Of a DNA stretch of 64,000 nt, positions 7,634 to 16,513 are shown piece by piece (the stretch's first letter is position 1; each line of letters starts with the position of its first letter). The stretch covers positions 99,153-163,152 of the forward strand of contig JALDXQ010000001.1 of the NCBI GenBank assembly GCA_032156805.1, read 5' to 3'. The position numbers were made by a program, and so were the translations under genes. Source of the DNA: Gp6-AA40 sp032156805 (lineage in GTDB: Bacteria; Acidobacteriota; Vicinamibacteria; Vicinamibacterales; UBA2999). A model generated the notes under the pieces. That model did no database searches. It had not been told where the DNA came from and saw only the letters and a list, made by a program, of their open reading frames with translations.

Positions 7634-9658
7634 CTAGTTGGCGACGGCTTCGACCTGGACGCGTGCGTCGTTGAAGCACGCACCGCCGCCAAGATCGGTC
7701 AGTGTGTCCGGCACGAGCGCATTGGCGGTGTAGCCATTTGCCGTGTGGCGACGCCACAGTCCCTTCGGCAGAGAGACCGTGCCCGGACGAATCCAGGAAC
7801 CCACCTGAAGATTGCAGCGCACTTCTCCAAGGGCATTGAAGATGCGGACCGCGGCGCCATCGTCGAGGTGCCGCGCAGCTGCATCGCTCGGATGCATGAG
7901 CAGTCGAACCTCCGGCCGTGGCAGCTCGGACAGCGTCGAGCTGATCGTGCGCTCGCTGGCCGGAGAGATCAGCGCCAGAGGGAACTCCGTCGTCGCCGGA
8001 TCGGGGCGATAGGCATACAGGCCGGCGGGCGACTCGCGATCGAGTGCTTCAGGAAACAGGTCGACGATGTGACCGGTCGTGCGTGGCATGACGTCGACGA
8101 ACTGCACCGGCCGGCCTTCGAATGGCGGAACGACGGTGCCGTGCTCGCGCAGCGCGTCGCCGATGGCCGGCGGCATCTTCGAGAAGACATCGAGCATCTC
8201 TTCGATCTCACCAACCGGATCGGAGGGTTCGTTCAGCTCGAGCAGCCGCGACAAGTCGCCGAAGACCTCGGCATTCGATCTCGCCTCGCCCACGCTCTCG
8301 ATGACCGGCCTTGCCAATCGAAGACCGATGGGTCCATACGCGCGAACGATGTCGTAGCCCTCGAGGAACGTCGTTGCCGGCAGCAGAACGTCCGCGTAGT
8401 GCGCGGTGTCGGTCATCACCTGCTCGAAGACGACTGTGAAGAGATCGGTGCGCTCGAGCCCGCGCAGGATGCGTCGCTGATCCGGGGAGGTTGCCGCGGC
8501 GTTCGAGTTGTAGACGAACAGAACCCTGACCGGCGGATCGCCCTCGGTCAGCACGCGTCCGAGCTGGTTCATGTTGACGCGGCGGGTCGAAGGCTCGGGC
8601 GCACCGAACCATGTCCGCTGGATTCCCCAGGCTTCCGTATTGCTCATCGCGTAGCCGCCGCCGCGGACGCCGAACTTCCCGCCGACGGCGGGAAGCGCGA
8701 GAATCGCCAGGCTCGAGTTTCCGCCGTTGCGGTTTCGCTCCTGCCCCCATCCGCAGCGAATCAGCGCAGGTGAGGCCGTCGCGTACCAATCAGCGAGTCT
8801 TGCCACGAGCTCCACCGGGACATCCGCTTCCGCCGCAGCGCGCTCGAAGGTCCACGGCAGTGCCTTCTCTCGCAGCCGATCGGCGTTGCGCGTGTGCGCG
8901 TCGAGGAATGCGCGATCGGCCAACCCGTTCTCGAACAACTGGCGATGGATCGCGAGTGCAATCGGGAGATCGGTGCCAGGTTTCAGAGCCAGATGCAGAT
9001 CGGCCTGCTTGGCCAGCGGTGTCGTGCGCGGATCGATCACCACCAGCCTGGCGCCGCGGCGCTGTGCCTCCCGAAGGTAGGGAACCATGTGAATGCCGGA
9101 GGCCGAAGGGTTGACGCCCCAGACGATGATCAGGCGTGCCTCTGGATAGTCCGGATAGGTGACCGAGGGCATCTTCCCGTAGAGCGCACCATTGGCCGCG
9201 CCTGTTGGCGCCGCACACACGGTGCGAGCCAGCCGCGAGGTGCCAAGGCGCCGAAAGAGCGTCGCGTCGCCCGTGTCCTGGGTGAGCAGGCCGTTTGAGC
9301 CGCCGTAGGAATAGGGAAGGATCGACTCGCCGCCCCATTTCTCGCGCGCCTCGCGCATCCGTTCCGCGACCAGATTCAGCGCATCGTCCCAGGAGACGCG
9401 CTCGAAGCGCGCGCCGGCGCCCTTGGGTCCCTTGCGGACTGCCGGATGCAGGAGGCGGTCCGCGCCGTAGACACGCTCAGTGAAGCGGCGCACCTTCGCG
9501 CAGATGTAGCCATCGGTGATTGGGTTCGAGGTCGAGCCATCAATGGCCGTGATGCGGCCGTCCTGGACGGTCACGCTGAGGCTGCACCCGTCTGGGCAGT
9601 CGAGCGGACAGGCCGTCTCGACAATGTGCTCGGGGGCGAGGGAGGGAGCGGACTTCAT
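7634..9658 (-). CDS. molybdopterin oxidoreductase (formate dehydrogenase-like)
   Basis: A 674-residue member of the DMSO-reductase superfamily. The N-terminus has the [4Fe-4S] ligand set CPLDCPDGC and a later C in GYICAKVRR. The molybdopterin domains (about 60-520) include RTVCAAPTGAANGALYG, whose Cys is a candidate metal ligand, and ADVLLPATTFLEG. The C-terminal domain (about 555-670) is the usual MGD-binding beta-barrel. No signal peptide is seen, so it is probably cytoplasmic. No small iron-sulfur or membrane subunit lies beside it. The redox substrate is unknown. The N-terminal start fits the family; no strong ribosome binding site is visible. Confidence 0.9.
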   Translation of the reverse strand: MKSAPSLAPEHIVETACPLDCPDGCSLSVTVQDGRITAIDGSTSNPITDGYICAKVRRFTERVYGADRLLHPAVRKGPKGAGARFERVSWDDALNLVAERMREAREKWGGESILPYSYGGSNGLLTQDTGDATLFRRLGTSRLARTVCAAPTGAANGALYGKMPSVTYPDYPEARLIIVWGVNPSASGIHMVPYLREAQRRGARLVVIDPRTTPLAKQADLHLALKPGTDLPIALAIHRQLFENGLADRAFLDAHTRNADRLREKALPWTFERAAAEADVPVELVARLADWYATASPALIRCGWGQERNRNGGNSSLAILALPAVGGKFGVRGGGYAMSNTEAWGIQRTWFGAPEPSTRRVNMNQLGRVLTEGDPPVRVLFVYNSNAAATSPDQRRILRGLERTDLFTVVFEQVMTDTAHYADVLLPATTFLEGYDIVRAYGPIGLRLARPVIESVGEARSNAEVFGDLSRLLELNEPSDPVGEIEEMLDVFSKMPPAIGDALREHGTVVPPFEGRPVQFVDVMPRTTGHIVDLFPEALDRESPAGLYAYRPDPATTEFPLALISPASERTISSTLSELPRPEVRLLMHPSDAAARHLDDGAAVRIFNALGEVRCNLQVGSWIRPGTVSLPKGLWRRHTANGYTANALVPDTLTDLGGGACFNDARVQVEAVAN

Positions 9659-9764
9659 GAAACGAGTCTATCGCTGTACGCACCGGAGGATGTATGCGTG
9701 ACGATTTACTGAGGCACTCGGGGGATCAATCGCGGCACCCCGCTGGACGATACCGCGCGACGAT

Positions 9765-10334
9765 TCACTGCGTACGGCCTCGGCCAATGATCTCCTGCCA
9801 CCGCCGGGCGCGCTCGTCGGCTGATAGTGCAAGAGTTCTCTTCCAGACTCCCTCGTAGTCGACGATGCCCTTACGCAGCCCTTCGATCCTGACCTGCTGG
9901 TCAGCGAAGGGCTTGCCCCAGAGGTCGACCCACACGTCGTAGACGAAGAGAAAGATCAGGTCGTGATGATCGCCCGTGAAAGGCACATCGGCTGCCAGGC
10001 GATGGGCGAGCTCGTGGACCAGCGTTCCGCGCTTGGTCTCTTGCGGGTAGCTCGCCCGTAAGAGCATCGGCCGGCCTCCTCGTTCGCCCGAGTAGCTGGT
10101 GCCTTCATACACGCTGACCTCGATTGGCCCGGGCTCGAAGCGAAGCCCAGTGGCGCGCTCCATCGCCGTCACGATGCGAACAGCGTCTTTGGCCCAGATC
10201 GCGCGGTACTCCTCGGTTGCCGCACCGAACTTTTCGGCCGACGCAGTGAAGTTCACCTGGAGAAAAGTCGCGGGCGCCTGCGCAGAAAGGGAACTCGACC
10301 ACGCCAGAAAGGTCGCGAGGATGAGCAGTCGCAT
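9765..10334 (-). CDS. secreted HExxH metalloprotease-like protein
   Basis: A 189-residue protein with a signal peptide (about 1-18, ending SLSAQA). The zinc-protease motif HELAHRL lies near residue 120, followed by an aromatic segment with GDHHDLIFLFVYDVW. The domain is only about 170 residues, close to other small predicted zincins that are annotated as hypothetical. A periplasmic peptidase is likely but the target is unknown. The ATG at 10334 has GGAGGT seven bases upstream; a longer in-frame opening upstream of it is an artefact overlapping the divergent receptor gene. Confidence 0.75.
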   Translation of the reverse strand: MRLLILATFLAWSSSLSAQAPATFLQVNFTASAEKFGAATEEYRAIWAKDAVRIVTAMERATGLRFEPGPIEVSVYEGTSYSGERGGRPMLLRASYPQETKRGTLVHELAHRLAADVPFTGDHHDLIFLFVYDVWVDLWGKPFADQQVRIEGLRKGIVDYEGVWKRTLALSADERARRWQEIIGRGRTQ

Positions 10335-10500
10335 GAGAGACCTCCACGGCTGATGGGATGGTAACGCGATCTGTGGCGGGGCGCGCGGAGTGCCTGTAGA
10401 ATTCGCGCGTGTTGGTCTGAGCGCTGATTCAGGTCTGCAGGATTCCACGCGGGTACACACACCTATCTGGCGGCCACTTCTCATTCGAAAGGGGTGCGGG

Positions 10501-13500
10501 ATGGACAGGTTCCGTGTTGGTAGAAGTTCTCCTCCGCAAGTCGTGCTCCTCGCGGCAGCGATTGTTGTCATGATCCCCGCTCTCGTATCGGCGCAGTCGA
10601 TTGCCGGTACGGTGCGAGATTCGTCCGGGGCAGTCCTGCCTGGTGTGACGGTCGAGGCTGCGAGTCCGGCGCTCATCGAAAAGGTGAGGACCACGGTGAG
10701 TGACGGCGCGGGTCTCTACCGCATCGAGAACCTGACGCCGGGTGTCTACAAGATCACCTACGCGTTGCCGGGCTTCACGACGTTCGAGCGGGACGGCGTC
10801 CAGGTCACCACCGGCGTGACGGTGACGCTCAACGCGGACATGCGCCTCGGCGGCGTGCAGGAAACCATCACCGTTTCCGGCGAGACGCCGGTCGTCGATG
10901 TGCAGAACAGCACGCGCGTGCAGCGCGTGTTGAGCGACGAGGTGCTGGCGGCGCTTCCAGCGTCGCGCGGTTATGGAAACCTGCTCACCACCGTCTCCGG
11001 CATCCAGGCCAACGGCACGCAGAATGGCGGCGTCAACCCGGGCATGATCTTCTTCACGTCGCGCGGTGGCCGCAGCAACGAGGGCACCGTCCAGATCGAC
11101 GGGATGAACGTCGGCTCGGCGTTCAACGGCGGTGGCGTGGCGGGCTACGGCTACGACACGACCAACGCCCAGGAAGTGCAGCTCACGGTGGCGGGCGGGC
11201 TCGGTGAAGCCGACCGCGGTGGGCCGCAGTTCAACATTGTCCCCAAGACGGGTGGCAACACGTTCAACGGGACCTACTTCGGCAGCCTGGCTGGGGAGTG
11301 GTCGCAGGGCAACAACGTCGACGACGAGCTGAGATCGTATGGCATCCCTGCGCCGACCACGATCATCAAGAACTGGGACACGAGCTTTTCGCTGGGCGGC
11401 CCGATCATGCGGGACCGGGTGTGGTTCTACGCCGTGGCGCGGACGTTCGGCGAGTACACCGACCTCGCGGGCCGCTTCGGGAACCTGAACGCCGGCGATC
11501 CCACAAAGTGGAACTACGTCGTCGATCAGAGCATCAAGTCGCGATCGGCGGGCAGCCGGAAGATCGGCGGCACGCGGGTGACCGGGCAGTTGTCGGAGCG
11601 AAACAAGGTCAGCGCGTATTACGACTATCAGTTCAACTGCAGCAGCAGCTCCTACGTCGAGGACGCTGATGCCTGCCGCGTGCGCGGCGAAGACTGGATC
11701 GGGGTGTACGGATTCGGCACGTGGTCGCCGGAGGCGAGCCAGAAGGCCGATGGTCCCGATCACATCATGCAGTTCTCGTACACAGCGCCGATGACCAGCA
11801 AACTGCTGCTCGAAGCAGCGTTCTCGCAGTTCTTCAGCAACTGGAGTCCCACCTCGCCGGCCGGTGCGCTCAACTACGCGCCGTTCATACCGGTGCAGGA
11901 GCGCAGCCTGGGCGGCGGTGTGCCCGTGCCGAACATGGTGTACCACGGCTACGCCGGGCTGAACAACAACCACCAGACGCACAACGTCTGGCGTGCGTCG
12001 GCGGCCTACGTCACAGGCGCGCACAGCCTGAAGGTCGGCTACCAGGCCGCTTACGAAGTGACCGACATCTTCGGCGACTTCGCGACGCACGGGTTGCAGT
12101 ATCGGTTCAACGCCGGCGTCCCGGATCAGATCACGCAGCGGATCACGAAGTGGCAGCAGGCCAACCGCACGCGCTGGGACGCCTTCTACGTGCAGGATCA
12201 GTGGACTCGCAATCGGATGACGCTGCAGGGTGCGCTGCGCTACGAGCACGCCTGGAGCTTCTTCCCCGAGGGCATGAACGGTCTGCTGACCGACAGCGTG
12301 TTCGGCGGGCCAGCGCGGACGCTGCCGCGTGCCGATGGCGTGACCGGCTACCACGACATCGCGCCTCGCCTGGGGATGGCGTATGACCTCTTCGGCAACG
12401 GCAAGACCGCGATCAAGGTGAACCTGTCGAAGTACTGGCAGTACGCCGCCAACGACGGGGTGTACATCGGAACGAACCCCGCGTCGACCTTCGCGCAGAC
12501 GGCCAATCGCGCGTGGACCGACAACGGCAACTTCACCCCGAACTGCGATCTGCAGAATCCGCTGGCGCAGGACAACCGCGCGACGGGCGGAGATCTCTGC
12601 GGCGCCCTGGACAATCAGAACTTCTTTGTGTTCCGCCAGACCGGATCGGCTCTGAGTACGGCGACGCAGATCGACCCGGTGCTGCTGAGCGGCTGGGGCA
12701 TCCGCCCCTACGACTGGCAGTTCAGCGCGTCGGTACAGCAGGAGCTGCTGCCGCGCGTGTCGGCGGAAGTCGGGTTCAGCCGCCGCTCGTGGGGCAATTT
12801 CACCGTGACCGACAATCGTGCTATCGGCCCGCAGGACTTCGACACCTACACGTTCGTCTCGCCGTCGGACCCGCGTCTTCCCGCGAGTGGGCAGCCGGTG
12901 TCCTATTACCTGAGGAACAACCAGACGGCGTTTGGCGCGGTCGACAACTACCTGACGCTTGCCGAAAACTACGGCGATGTGACGGCGTACTGGCAGGGCA
13001 TCGAGACGACGGTGAATGCGCGGGTCAACGACGGCCTCACGCTGCAGGGTGGGTTCACGACCGGCGCTGGCGTTCGTGATTTCTGCGATGTCGGGTCACT
13101 CGTGCCCGAGATGTACACGCAGACCGGATCGTTTCTGCTCAATCACCAGATCAGCGCGTGCCGCGCCGAGGAGCCGTGGCTGTGGAACTGGCGCGGTCTC
13201 GTCAGCTACACCGTCCCGAAGGTCGATGTGCAGGTCAGCGCCATCATGCGGTCGCAGGCCAACATCGCTGCCACCAACGATCCGGCGTCGAACGGTCTCG
13301 CGATGAGGGCCGACTACTTCCAGACCAACGCGGCGATTCTCGCGGCTCTCGGCCGGCCGATCGCAGGCGGCGCGCCGAACGTCACGTTGAACCTGGCAAA
13401 GCCGGGAGAAGTCTTTCCGGACCGGCTCAACACTGTGGATATGCGCTTCACCAAGATCCTCCGAATCGCTCGCACTCGCAGCAACGTCGGTGTTGATCTC

Positions 13501-13632
13501 TACAACCTGTTCAACGCCAACACCGGCACGAGCTTCAACGAGAACTTCGGGACCGACGGCTCGACATGGCTGCGCGAGAACGCCATCCTGAACCCGCGCT
13601 ACGTGCGCTTCAACGTGACATTTGACTTCTGA
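10501..13632 (+). CDS. TonB-dependent receptor with carboxypeptidase-regulatory domain
   Basis: A 1043-residue outer membrane receptor. A signal peptide (about 1-30, ending VSAQS) is followed by a carboxypeptidase-regulatory-like beta-sandwich (about 33-120: IAGTVRDSSGAVLPGVTV). A plug domain (about 125-240) contains SRGGRSNEGTVQIDGMNV. A long 22-strand-type barrel follows and ends in an aromatic residue (VTFDF). Receptors of this kind are expanded in Acidobacteriota and take up large ligands such as glycans; the ligand here is unknown. The ATG at 10501 follows GAAAGGGG. It is divergent from the metalloprotease-like gene and no co-transcribed partner is present. Confidence 0.93.
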   Translation: MDRFRVGRSSPPQVVLLAAAIVVMIPALVSAQSIAGTVRDSSGAVLPGVTVEAASPALIEKVRTTVSDGAGLYRIENLTPGVYKITYALPGFTTFERDGVQVTTGVTVTLNADMRLGGVQETITVSGETPVVDVQNSTRVQRVLSDEVLAALPASRGYGNLLTTVSGIQANGTQNGGVNPGMIFFTSRGGRSNEGTVQIDGMNVGSAFNGGGVAGYGYDTTNAQEVQLTVAGGLGEADRGGPQFNIVPKTGGNTFNGTYFGSLAGEWSQGNNVDDELRSYGIPAPTTIIKNWDTSFSLGGPIMRDRVWFYAVARTFGEYTDLAGRFGNLNAGDPTKWNYVVDQSIKSRSAGSRKIGGTRVTGQLSERNKVSAYYDYQFNCSSSSYVEDADACRVRGEDWIGVYGFGTWSPEASQKADGPDHIMQFSYTAPMTSKLLLEAAFSQFFSNWSPTSPAGALNYAPFIPVQERSLGGGVPVPNMVYHGYAGLNNNHQTHNVWRASAAYVTGAHSLKVGYQAAYEVTDIFGDFATHGLQYRFNAGVPDQITQRITKWQQANRTRWDAFYVQDQWTRNRMTLQGALRYEHAWSFFPEGMNGLLTDSVFGGPARTLPRADGVTGYHDIAPRLGMAYDLFGNGKTAIKVNLSKYWQYAANDGVYIGTNPASTFAQTANRAWTDNGNFTPNCDLQNPLAQDNRATGGDLCGALDNQNFFVFRQTGSALSTATQIDPVLLSGWGIRPYDWQFSASVQQELLPRVSAEVGFSRRSWGNFTVTDNRAIGPQDFDTYTFVSPSDPRLPASGQPVSYYLRNNQTAFGAVDNYLTLAENYGDVTAYWQGIETTVNARVNDGLTLQGGFTTGAGVRDFCDVGSLVPEMYTQTGSFLLNHQISACRAEEPWLWNWRGLVSYTVPKVDVQVSAIMRSQANIAATNDPASNGLAMRADYFQTNAAILAALGRPIAGGAPNVTLNLAKPGEVFPDRLNTVDMRFTKILRIARTRSNVGVDLYNLFNANTGTSFNENFGTDGSTWLRENAILNPRYVRFNVTFDF

Positions 13633-13635
13633 GTG

Positions 13636-13745
13636 CGGTCCGGTGGGGCGAGGGTGCGAAGGTGCGACGGTCGGGTCCGATGGTGCGACGGACCGTCGTA
13701 CTGGACCCTCGCACTCTCGCGCCGTCGCCTCGACGGACCGCATGT
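13636..13745. repeat. two-armed heptamer repeat array
   Basis: 7-base units of GGTGCGA and GTCCGAT type run to about 13,695. Complementary units (TCGCACC/CGCACTC type) follow, so the gap can fold on itself. It fills the whole space between two convergent genes. Confidence 0.65.
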
Positions 13746-13754
13746 GCCTTTTGA

Positions 13755-14591
13755 CTAGTTCTCAGACGGCCTTTCGATGTGGTCGATGACGAACACCGGC
13801 ACCATCGTCTTCTCAGGCTGCAGTTTCAGCCCGAGCTGCTCCTGCAGTGCCGTGAAGATTTCCGGCGCGTCGTCGATCGCGGCCGGGGCCGGTGCCGCGC
13901 CGAGCCTTGGTGGGGAAAAGTTCAGCGTGAACGCGTAGAAGCCTTCCAGACCCGTGCGGTCGTTCACGAGGCGGCCGGCCAGGCCGCCAAGCGACTGGGC
14001 GAGATTGGCCATCATCATGCCACCCGACACGATCGACGTCGGGCCCATCATTCCGCCGCAGCGACTCCGCATCTCGCTCGCCGAAGGTGGCGCCTGCGGC
14101 GGTGGAGGAGGGGAGCCCGGCGGCCGCGGGCTGCAGTCGAGAGTCGACCGCTCGAGTTGCGGACCAAGACGGCCGTCGGATCTGGCCAGCACCAGCGCGA
14201 ACGTATCCTGTTCACGTTCTTCGACGTGCGCCACGAGCTTCATCCGCTCGGCGAACAGCGTTCTCCACATCTGACTTCGTTGCTCACGAGTAGAACCGGA
14301 CGGCGGCTTGGCGGTGACGTCATACCGTTCGGCCATGACCCAGTCTGGAAACCCGACGACCTCGCGCACCGGGACAGGCGAGGCGGTCGTGATGATGGAC
14401 CGTATCGGCTGGTTGGTCATGACCAGTGTGCCGTCGGGCAGCGTTCGAATACCCGCGGGTGACTGCGTGCCGAGCGTGTTCCGCTTGATCGAGACGACGT
14501 CGAACGCCTCGAACGAAGGGGATTGCGCATTGACGAGCACGGGAAGAGAGACGATGACGAGCAGGGATATGGCCGCGAGAGTTCGAACCAT
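13755..14591 (-). CDS. TIGR03435-family secreted protein
   Basis: A 278-residue exported protein. A signal peptide (about 1-22, ending VNAQS) precedes FEAFDVVSIKRN and a body with MWRTLFAERMKLVAHVEEREQDTFALV, which is the layout of the TIGR03435 family. That family is greatly expanded in soil Acidobacteriota, and no function has been established. A Pro-rich insert lies at about 165-180 and the C-terminal 40 residues carry the LQEQLGLKLQPEK motif typical of the group. The ATG at 14591 follows GAGGTGA. The next gene starts divergently across a repeat-filled gap. Confidence 0.88.
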   Translation of the reverse strand: MVRTLAAISLLVIVSLPVLVNAQSPSFEAFDVVSIKRNTLGTQSPAGIRTLPDGTLVMTNQPIRSIITTASPVPVREVVGFPDWVMAERYDVTAKPPSGSTREQRSQMWRTLFAERMKLVAHVEEREQDTFALVLARSDGRLGPQLERSTLDCSPRPPGSPPPPPQAPPSASEMRSRCGGMMGPTSIVSGGMMMANLAQSLGGLAGRLVNDRTGLEGFYAFTLNFSPPRLGAAPAPAAIDDAPEIFTALQEQLGLKLQPEKTMVPVFVIDHIERPSEN

Positions 14592-14599
14592 CTGTTCAC

Positions 14600-14705
14600 C
14601 TCGCACCTGCGCCTGACACCTAGCACCTGCGCCTGACACCTGGCACCTACACCTTACACCTTTGACCTCGCCTTTGCCCTTTGACGTTTGACCCTTGACC
14701 TTCGG
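14600..14705. repeat. one-armed heptamer repeat array
   Basis: About thirteen 7-base units drift from CCTGACA/CTAGCAC types to TACACCT, then TTGACCT and GACGTTT types. All point the same way. The array lies between two divergent genes, where promoters would be expected. Confidence 0.7.
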
Positions 14706-14754
14706 TTGTCTCGATGTAGGATCCGAGCCGCCAGCCTTGCGGGAGCGACAGAAT

Positions 14755-16509
14755 ATGCGTCGGGCTCTCGTCGGTCTTTTCGTCGTGGCCGCTGCCGTTG
14801 CCCTCTCCGCGCAGAGGCATCAGGAAGCGGCAGTCGCTGAGTGGGTTCGATCGACGGCGATCCGGTTGCAGACGGTCGAAGCCGGCCACGGGTTTGCCGA
14901 CCTGCAGCCGCTCAAGCGAGTCGTCGGCAGCGCCCGCATCGTCTCGCTGGGCGAGGCCACGCACGGCACGCGAGAGTTCTTTCAACTCAAACATCGGCTG
15001 CTCGAGTTCCTGGCGACCGAGATGGGGTTCACCATTTTCTCCATCGAGGCGAACCTGCCAGAGGCCTATCGACTCAATGACTACGTGCTGAGAGGAATCG
15101 GCGATCCGCGGCAACTCCTGCGCGGCATGTACTTCTGGACGTGGGACACCGAGGAAGTGCTCGACATGATCCTGTGGATGCGCGCCTTCAACGCCTCGGG
15201 CAGAGGCCGGGTGCAGTTCACCGGGTTCGACATGCAGACACCGACAGTGGCAATGGAGATCGTACGCGCGTTCGTCATCCGGTACGATGCGCCCTACACG
15301 CCATCGATCGTTCGGGCGAACGACGAGATCCGCGCGATGAGTGGCCCGGCACCTTTTGGTGTGGCGACGAGCACGTTCCCGGTTGCGGTGTCTGCCGGCA
15401 AGCGCGTTCGCTATCGCGGTTTCATCAGGACGACTGGTGTGACGCGCGGATACGCCGGGCTCTGGTGGCGTGTCGATGGTGAAAGCGGTGTTCTCGCCTT
15501 CGACAACATGTCGAACCGCGGCGTGACCGGAACGAGTGAGTGGGCGAGATACGAGATCGATCTCCCAGTCGCGACCAATGCCAGGAACATCAACTTCGGT
15601 GCCCTGCACACCGGCGATGGCACGGCGTGGTTCGACGGCCTCACGATCGAGGTCGACGGCGTCCCGTATACGAATCAGAGCTTCTTCGACCTCGACTTCG
15701 AGTCGACGACGCCACGCGGCTTTGCCGTGGGAGGTGCCGGCTACGAGGTTCAACTGGATCGGCAGGTCGTGCGCAGCGGGAGTCAGAGCCTGCGCATGAC
15801 GTATCGCGTTGCGCCGCAGTTGCCGGGGCTCATCGATCCGGCGCGGGTGTCGGCGACGTGGAAAGAGGTAGTCCGGTATCTCGACGCCAATCGCGCGACG
15901 TATCGATCGCGCGGCGCGACCGAACCGGAGATCGAGTGGGCGACGCGGAATGCGATCGTCGTCTTGCAGGGCGTCCAGATGCGGACGAACGAGGCCAGCC
16001 GCGATCGCAGCATGGCGGAGAACGTCAAATGGATTCTCGACCAGTCGCCGAACGAGAAGATCGTGTTGTGGGCGCACAACGGGCATGTCGCGGCCGGAGG
16101 ATTCGGCGGAGGCGGTTTCGAGCCGATGGGTTCGACGCTGAGGACGATGTACGGCGCCGAGATGGTCGTGTTCGGGTTCGCGTTCAATCAGGGATCGTTC
16201 CAGGCGATGGGGCGGCCGAGCGGTCTCAGCACGTTCACGGTCGCCCCGGCGCCAGCCGGCAGCATGGACGCGACGCTCGCAGCGGCGCGCATTCCCGCGT
16301 TTGCCGTGGACTGGCGTCGGGTACCGCATGCCGGCCGCGGCGCCGTCATCAGCCCATGGACAAGCGAACAGCAAAAGACGCGATGGGTTGGATCGACCTA
16401 CTTCGAGAATGCGCCCGACAACTTCTGGATTGACCTGCGGACTCGCGAGGCGTTCGACGTGACGCTGTTCGTCGATGTGACGACGGCCGCACGTGCCAAC
16501 CCGCGTTAG
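14755..16509 (+). CDS. erythromycin-esterase-like secreted protein
   Basis: A 584-residue exported protein. A signal peptide (about 1-20, ending LSAQR) precedes an erythromycin-esterase-type core: VSLGEATHGTREFFQLKHRLLEFL with the catalytic-site Glu/His, then EANLPEAYRLNDYVL, and later KIVLWAHNGHVA. Between the halves (about 190-360) is an inserted domain with beta-strands that looks like a carbohydrate-binding or galactose-binding sandwich. Family members hydrolyse or lyse unknown esters and only a few act on macrolides, so resistance should not be assumed. The ATG at 14755 follows GGGAG. It is convergent with the permease gene. Confidence 0.85.
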   Translation: MRRALVGLFVVAAAVALSAQRHQEAAVAEWVRSTAIRLQTVEAGHGFADLQPLKRVVGSARIVSLGEATHGTREFFQLKHRLLEFLATEMGFTIFSIEANLPEAYRLNDYVLRGIGDPRQLLRGMYFWTWDTEEVLDMILWMRAFNASGRGRVQFTGFDMQTPTVAMEIVRAFVIRYDAPYTPSIVRANDEIRAMSGPAPFGVATSTFPVAVSAGKRVRYRGFIRTTGVTRGYAGLWWRVDGESGVLAFDNMSNRGVTGTSEWARYEIDLPVATNARNINFGALHTGDGTAWFDGLTIEVDGVPYTNQSFFDLDFESTTPRGFAVGGAGYEVQLDRQVVRSGSQSLRMTYRVAPQLPGLIDPARVSATWKEVVRYLDANRATYRSRGATEPEIEWATRNAIVVLQGVQMRTNEASRDRSMAENVKWILDQSPNEKIVLWAHNGHVAAGGFGGGGFEPMGSTLRTMYGAEMVVFGFAFNQGSFQAMGRPSGLSTFTVAPAPAGSMDATLAAARIPAFAVDWRRVPHAGRGAVISPWTSEQQKTRWVGSTYFENAPDNFWIDLRTREAFDVTLFVDVTTAARANPR

Positions 16510-16513
16510 AACA

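Noticed and set aside
10429..12354. 641-residue open frame on the minus strand
   Set aside because: Antisense to the TonB receptor; no signal, motif or ribosome binding site; composition is that of a shadow frame.
14647..16374. 575-residue open frame on the minus strand
   Set aside because: It is antisense to the erythromycin-esterase-like gene, is very Arg/His-rich, shows no domain, and is what high-GC third positions produce.
14755..16509. Macrolide resistance gene
   Set aside because: The erythromycin-esterase fold is shared by many proteins with other substrates, and an inserted domain sets this one apart.
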